DNA from: Bradyrhizobium sp. PSBB068
GTDB taxonomy: Bacteria > Pseudomonadota > Alphaproteobacteria > Rhizobiales > Xanthobacteraceae
DNA length: 64,000 nt
Direction: 5' to 3'
Assembly: GCA_016839165.1 (NCBI GenBank)
Contig: CP069300.1
Coordinates: 3,348,001-3,412,000 of the forward strand
In this document: positions 60,663-64,000 of the stretch, piece by piece
Numbering within the stretch: position 1 is the first letter of the stretch
Layout of the letters: each line of letters starts with the position of its first letter
The notes under the pieces: model-generated
Databases searched by the model: none
What the model was told of the DNA's origin: nothing
What the model saw: only the letters and a program-made list of their open reading frames with translations
Position numbers and translations under genes: made by a program

Positions 60663-61685
60663 ATGACGAACCGCGGATTCATCACGGGCGTATCCGGCCT
60701 GATCCTCAACGACGCTGAACGCGAATTTATTCGCGCCGAGCGGCCATGGGGCTTCATCCTGTTCAAGCGCAACATCGAGAGTCCGGCCCAAGTGGCGGCT
60801 CTTATTGGGGAACTCCGGAAAGCGGCTGGCATGGCCGAAGCCCCGGTTCTGATCGACCAGGAAGGCGGGCGGGTGCAACGGCTCGGCCCTCCGCATTGGC
60901 CGGTCTATCCGCCCGGCGCGAGCTTCGGCGCGCTCTACGACATCGACCCGAAGCTCGGCCTTGCCGCGGCGCGGCTCAGCTCGCGGCTGATCGCGGCCGA
61001 CCTGATCGACCTCGGAATATCAGTCGATTGCCTGCCTTTGGCCGACGTTCCCGTCGCCGGGGCGGACGCAGTGATCGGCAACCGAGCCTATGGAACCGAA
61101 CCGGGCAAGGTCGCGGCGATCGCGCGTGCGGTCACGGATGGGCTGGAACAGGGCGGCGTGCTGCCGGTTCTCAAGCACATCCCCGGCCATGGCCGGGCCA
61201 CGGCGGACAGCCATTTCCGGCTTCCAACGGTCGATACAGCCAGAGATGAGCTGGAACGGACCGATTTCGCCGCGTTCCAGCCGCTGGCGGACTTGCCGAT
61301 GGCCATGACTGCACATGTTGTGTTTAGCGCGCTGGACCCCGTCCATCCGGCGACGACTTCTGCGACAATCATCGAACAGGTGATTCGCGGCCTGATCGGG
61401 TTTCAGGGTTTGTTGATGAGTGATGACGTGTCGATGAATGCGCTGGCCGGATCGATTGCCGAGCGGACCCGCGCCATCGTCAGCGCCGGTTGCGACATGA
61501 TCCTGCACTGCAACGGCAATCTCGACGAGATGCGCGAAGTCGCGCGGGAAACGCCGGAACTGACCGGCAAGGCGCTTGAGCGCGCCAAGGCTGCGCTCGC
61601 TGTGCGGAAGCAGCCGGAGCCGCTGGACCGGCAGGCGGCGCGGGCTGAACTGGATGCGTTGTTGGATCGGGTAGGGACGGCATGA
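60663..61685 (+). CDS. nagZ: Beta-N-acetylhexosaminidase NagZ
   Basis: 340 residues, GH3 family. LIDQEGGRVQRLGPPHWP, the general-acid/base His-Asp region KHIPGHGRATADSHFRLP and the nucleophile Asp in GLLMSDDVSMNAL are present. It removes GlcNAc from anhydro-muropeptides in cytoplasmic wall recycling, a signal route for AmpC-type regulation. Overlaps scpA start by four bases. Confidence 0.93.
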   Translation: MTNRGFITGVSGLILNDAEREFIRAERPWGFILFKRNIESPAQVAALIGELRKAAGMAEAPVLIDQEGGRVQRLGPPHWPVYPPGASFGALYDIDPKLGLAAARLSSRLIAADLIDLGISVDCLPLADVPVAGADAVIGNRAYGTEPGKVAAIARAVTDGLEQGGVLPVLKHIPGHGRATADSHFRLPTVDTARDELERTDFAAFQPLADLPMAMTAHVVFSALDPVHPATTSATIIEQVIRGLIGFQGLLMSDDVSMNALAGSIAERTRAIVSAGCDMILHCNGNLDEMREVARETPELTGKALERAKAALAVRKQPEPLDRQAARAELDALLDRVGTA

Positions 61686-62503
61686 CCGCTGAAATTCTAT
61701 CGTTCGATACCGGGCGGCCGGCCGACCTTGCTGATGGCGAACCGGCGCTGGTGGTCGACGTCGAGGGCTACGAGGGCCCGCTCGACCTGCTGCTGACGCT
61801 GGCTCGGCAGCAGAAGGTCGACCTGTCGAAGATCTCGATCCTGGCGCTCGCCGACCAGTATCTCTCGTTCATCGAGGCAGCGCGCAAGATCCGCCTCGAA
61901 CTCGCCGCCGACTATCTGGTGATGGCAGCCTGGCTCGCCTTCCTGAAGTCGCGGCTGCTGCTGCCGGAACCGCCGACCGCTGAGGGGCCGAGCGCCGAGG
62001 AAATGGCGACCGCGCTTGCCAACCAGTTGCGTCGTCTCGAGGCGATCCGTGAGGCGGCGAACCGGCTGATGAACCGGCCGCAGTTCCAGCGCGATATCTT
62101 CCCGCGCGGCAATCCGGAATCGATCGCCGAGATCAAGCATCCGAAGTTCACCGCGACGCTGTACGACCTGCTGTCGGCCTATGCCACGCAGCGCGCGTCG
62201 CGGGTGCTGACGTCGGTGCATCTGGCCAAGCGGACGGTGTGGTCGCTTGCGGAAGCGCGCGCCTCGCTGGAGCGGCTGGTCGGCATCGCCGAGGACTGGA
62301 GCTGCCTCGACGAGTACCTGATGAGCTACGTCGCCGATCCCACCCAGAAGGCGACGGTGTTCGCATCGAGCTTCGCCGCCGCCCTCGAACTGGTTCGCGA
62401 GGGTGAGATGGAAATCAACCAGAAGCAGGCGTTCGCGCCGATCTATTTCCGAAAGCGTCCAGCGCAAGCCGCAATGGCTGCGCCCGACCTGTCGGTTGAG
62501 TAA
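61682..62503 (+). CDS. scpA: Segregation and condensation protein A
   Basis: 273 residues. ScpA/kleisin start VVDVEGYEGPLDLLLTLARQ and QKVDLSKISILALADQYL, with a C-terminal winged helix. It bridges Smc heads and binds ScpB dimers to organise the chromosome. Four-base overlap with nagZ and 22 bases before scpB. Confidence 0.93.
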   Translation: MTAEILSFDTGRPADLADGEPALVVDVEGYEGPLDLLLTLARQQKVDLSKISILALADQYLSFIEAARKIRLELAADYLVMAAWLAFLKSRLLLPEPPTAEGPSAEEMATALANQLRRLEAIREAANRLMNRPQFQRDIFPRGNPESIAEIKHPKFTATLYDLLSAYATQRASRVLTSVHLAKRTVWSLAEARASLERLVGIAEDWSCLDEYLMSYVADPTQKATVFASSFAAALELVREGEMEINQKQAFAPIYFRKRPAQAAMAAPDLSVE

Positions 62504-62525
62504 GTGGAAGAAGGAGAGCAGGCCG

Positions 62526-63446
62526 ATGGCAAGCTTGGCGGAAGTGCGCAGAGACGAGCCCGAGGAGGAGGTTTCTCCGATGGATCATCCGGTGGCGCGG
62601 CCTGAGGAATTGCGGCTCCTTGAAGCCCTGTTGTTCGCATCGGCCGAGCCGATCGATCAGGCAACGCTGGCCAAGCGCATGCCTGACGGCGTCGACATCA
62701 AGCAGGCGCTGGCACAGTTGCAGGCGGAATATGCGCCGCGCGGCGTCAACCTGGTGAAGGTGGCGAACAAGTGGACGTTCCGTACCGCGGGCGATCTGTC
62801 GTGGCTGATGACGCGCGAGAGCACCGAGACCCGCAAGCTGTCGCGCGCGGCGATCGAGGTGCTGGCGATCATCGCCTACCACCAGCCGGTGACCCGCGCC
62901 GAGATCGAAGAGATTCGCGGCGTGGTGACGTCGAAGGGAACCATCGACGTGCTGCTGGAAACCGGCTGGATTCGCCCGCGCGGCCGCCGCAAGACGCCGG
63001 GCCGGCCGCTGACCTTCGGAACCACCGACGGCTTCCTGTCGCAGTTCAGCCTGGAAGCGCTCGGCGACCTGCCGGGGCTCGAGGAACTCAAGGGCACCGG
63101 CCTGCTCGATTCGCGGCTGCCGACCGGATTCTCCGTTCCGTCGCCATCTGACGATGCGACGCTGCGCGAGGATGAGGAGCCGCTCGAGCCCGGCGATACA
63201 CTGGAACTGCTGTTGGCCCCGGCCGTCGAGCCGGAGGCCAAGGAACCGACGGCTGAGGTCGAGGCCGAAACCGAGGCCGCTACCGAGGTTGAAGCGACGG
63301 CCGAGACCGAAGCCGAGGTGGTCAGTGAGGCAGAGGCAGGCGAGCTTGACACTGCCGAGCCCGATGCCGATGAACCCGACGCCGACGAGCCGGACGATCG
63401 CGCTGACGACGCGGGCGATCACGACGGCGCCGAGAAGGGCGAATAG
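62526..63446 (+). CDS. scpB: Segregation and condensation protein B with acidic C-terminal tail
   Basis: 306 residues. Two winged helices: LRLLEALLFASAEPIDQATL and RAAIEVLAIIAYHQPVTRAE, with IRGVVTSKGTIDVLLE. From about residue 205 a long Glu/Ala/Asp-rich low-complexity tail (EVEAETEAATEVEATAETEA then DEPDADEPDDRADDAGDHDG) is unlike E. coli/Bacillus ScpB and roughly a third of the protein. ATG 62526 follows GGAGAGCAGGCCG. The tail composition is typical of rhizobial homologues but its role is unknown. Confidence 0.92.
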   Translation: MASLAEVRRDEPEEEVSPMDHPVARPEELRLLEALLFASAEPIDQATLAKRMPDGVDIKQALAQLQAEYAPRGVNLVKVANKWTFRTAGDLSWLMTRESTETRKLSRAAIEVLAIIAYHQPVTRAEIEEIRGVVTSKGTIDVLLETGWIRPRGRRKTPGRPLTFGTTDGFLSQFSLEALGDLPGLEELKGTGLLDSRLPTGFSVPSPSDDATLREDEEPLEPGDTLELLLAPAVEPEAKEPTAEVEAETEAATEVEATAETEAEVVSEAEAGELDTAEPDADEPDADEPDDRADDAGDHDGAEKGE

Positions 63447-63593
63447 GGCGGAATATTCCCGGTTAAGCCTAGCAATATTACGTAGCCGCGACAGCGATTT
63501 GCCGCGGCAGAGGTCCTTGTTTTTGACACCCCGCGGGCCTAACTTCCGGCCATGTTCAGGCCGGTCCGCCGGCCATTTCTGGAGGGTTGCAGG

Positions 63594-63827
63594 ATGGGTT
63601 CGCTTAGCATTTGGCACTGGATCGTCGTGATCGCAGTGGTCCTGCTGCTGTTCGGACGCGGCAAGATTTCGGACCTGATGGGTGACGTCGCCCAGGGCAT
63701 CAAGGCCTTCAAGAAGGGCATGCAGGACGACGACAAGGTCGCAGACAAGACCGAGCCCACCAAGGCGATCGATCACAATGCGGCGCCGTCGGCAGCGCGC
63801 CAGGACGTCGGCAGCAAGGCCGTCTAA
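63594..63827 (+). CDS. tatA: Sec-independent protein translocase subunit TatA
   Basis: 77 residues: N-terminal helix [15 protein letters not shown], the hinge [20 protein letters not shown] and a polar tail. It forms the size-adapting channel of the Tat pathway. ATG 63594 with GGAGGG 8-9 bases upstream. A -35-like TTGACA stands at 63523-63528 in the 147-base gap after scpB. Followed by tatB. The window's transglycosylase with a twin-arginine signal is a likely client. Confidence 0.94.
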   Translation: MGSLSIWHWIVVIAVVLLLFGRGKISDLMGDVAQGIKAFKKGMQDDDKVADKTEPTKAIDHNAAPSAARQDVGSKAV

Positions 63828-63988
63828 GGCGCTTGTACTGACGTGTATTTTCGACGTTTTTCTTCGCGCGAAACGGTGACGCCGTCGCACAGACGCGCTA
63901 TGGACGCCGATTGAGAAAAGGCGCCGGCGGCCCCACATCCTGTTGGGAGCGATGGGGCCGATGGCGGCGCGCTTAGGCGGAACAATTC

Positions 63989-64000
63989 ATGTTCGATATC
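63989..64000 (+). CDS. tatB: TatB, first four codons
   Basis: ATG 63989 after TTAGGCGGAAC opens Met-Phe-Asp-Ile, the invariant start of TatB (MFDIGWSEL). The rest lies beyond the window. Position after tatA makes this assignment likely despite the tiny fragment. Confidence 0.7.

Noticed and set aside
58934..60832. 632-codon minus-strand open frame
   Set aside because: Antisense to the SPOR gene; Arg/Gly-rich shadow with no start signal.
62415..63938. 507-codon minus-strand open frame
   Set aside because: Antisense to scpB and tatA, which are both secure.

Overview
This 64 kb, GC-rich window reads as a chromosomal segment of a Bradyrhizobium-like alphaproteobacterium (Rhizobiales). The evidence is the gene content and order (divergent erpA / dgt-argS followed by a SPOR protein, nagZ, scpA, scpB and tatA-tatB; an ilvD gene overlapping an ExoR-like Sel1 gene; a NodU-family carbamoyltransferase beside an OpgC-type membrane protein) and short palindromic repeats of the kind common in that group. 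No rRNA, CRISPR array or complete transposon is visible.

Layout. 1-4 kb: truncated lytic transglycosylase, MarR regulator divergent from an AhpD-like/cupin pair, a DapA-family aldolase and an exported chorismate mutase. 4-9 kb: M23 peptidase, then efp divergent from epmA-epmB, giving EF-P and its lysylation enzymes together. 9-15.5 kb: DAHP synthase behind a complete attenuator with a 26-codon aromatic-rich leader peptide, then HdeD, PrsW, TauE, an M20 amidase and small envelope proteins. 15.7-19.3 kb: a tRNA-Glu gene whose 3' end is repeated exactly 3.5 kb downstream, bounding a small decayed integrative element with integrase and resolvase remnants, an ImmA/IrrE-type metallopeptidase overlapping a PIN-like protein, and two membrane proteins. 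19.6-24 kb: IclR regulator, MHS transporter, nitrilase and flavin reductase. 24-34 kb: small genes (PilZ, porin-like fragment, GST, glyoxalase, several microproteins), a sirtuin, a double cold-shock protein, tRNA-Pro and a cyclase-family hydrolase. 34-38 kb: carbamoyltransferase, OpgC-like protein, NDUFS4-type complex I subunit. 38-45 kb: Lrp and TetR regulators divergent from a leucine/isovalerate catabolic operon (ivd, mccB, mccA, hmgL). 45-51 kb: PilZ/PAS/GGDEF protein, ilvD-exoR, exonuclease III, acetyltransferase. 51-56 kb: RND efflux pair and erpA. 56-64 kb: dgt, argS, SPOR protein, nagZ, scpA, scpB, tatA and the first four codons of tatB.

The most notable signals are in RNA and very short genes: (i) the DAHP synthase attenuator, with control codons Tyr-Phe-Trp-Tyr-Phe-Ser-Tyr, three mutually exclusive hairpins and a promoter placing the start of transcription almost on the leader ATG; (ii) a 26-residue hydrophobic peptide gene whose Shine-Dalgarno lies inside a perfect 11-bp hairpin and which has its own terminator, an organisation like type I toxins; (iii) a two-copy ~75-nt structured motif with a visible compensatory base change; (iv) the 3.5 kb tRNA-Glu element. 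Everything here was read by eye; no database search or folding computation was run.
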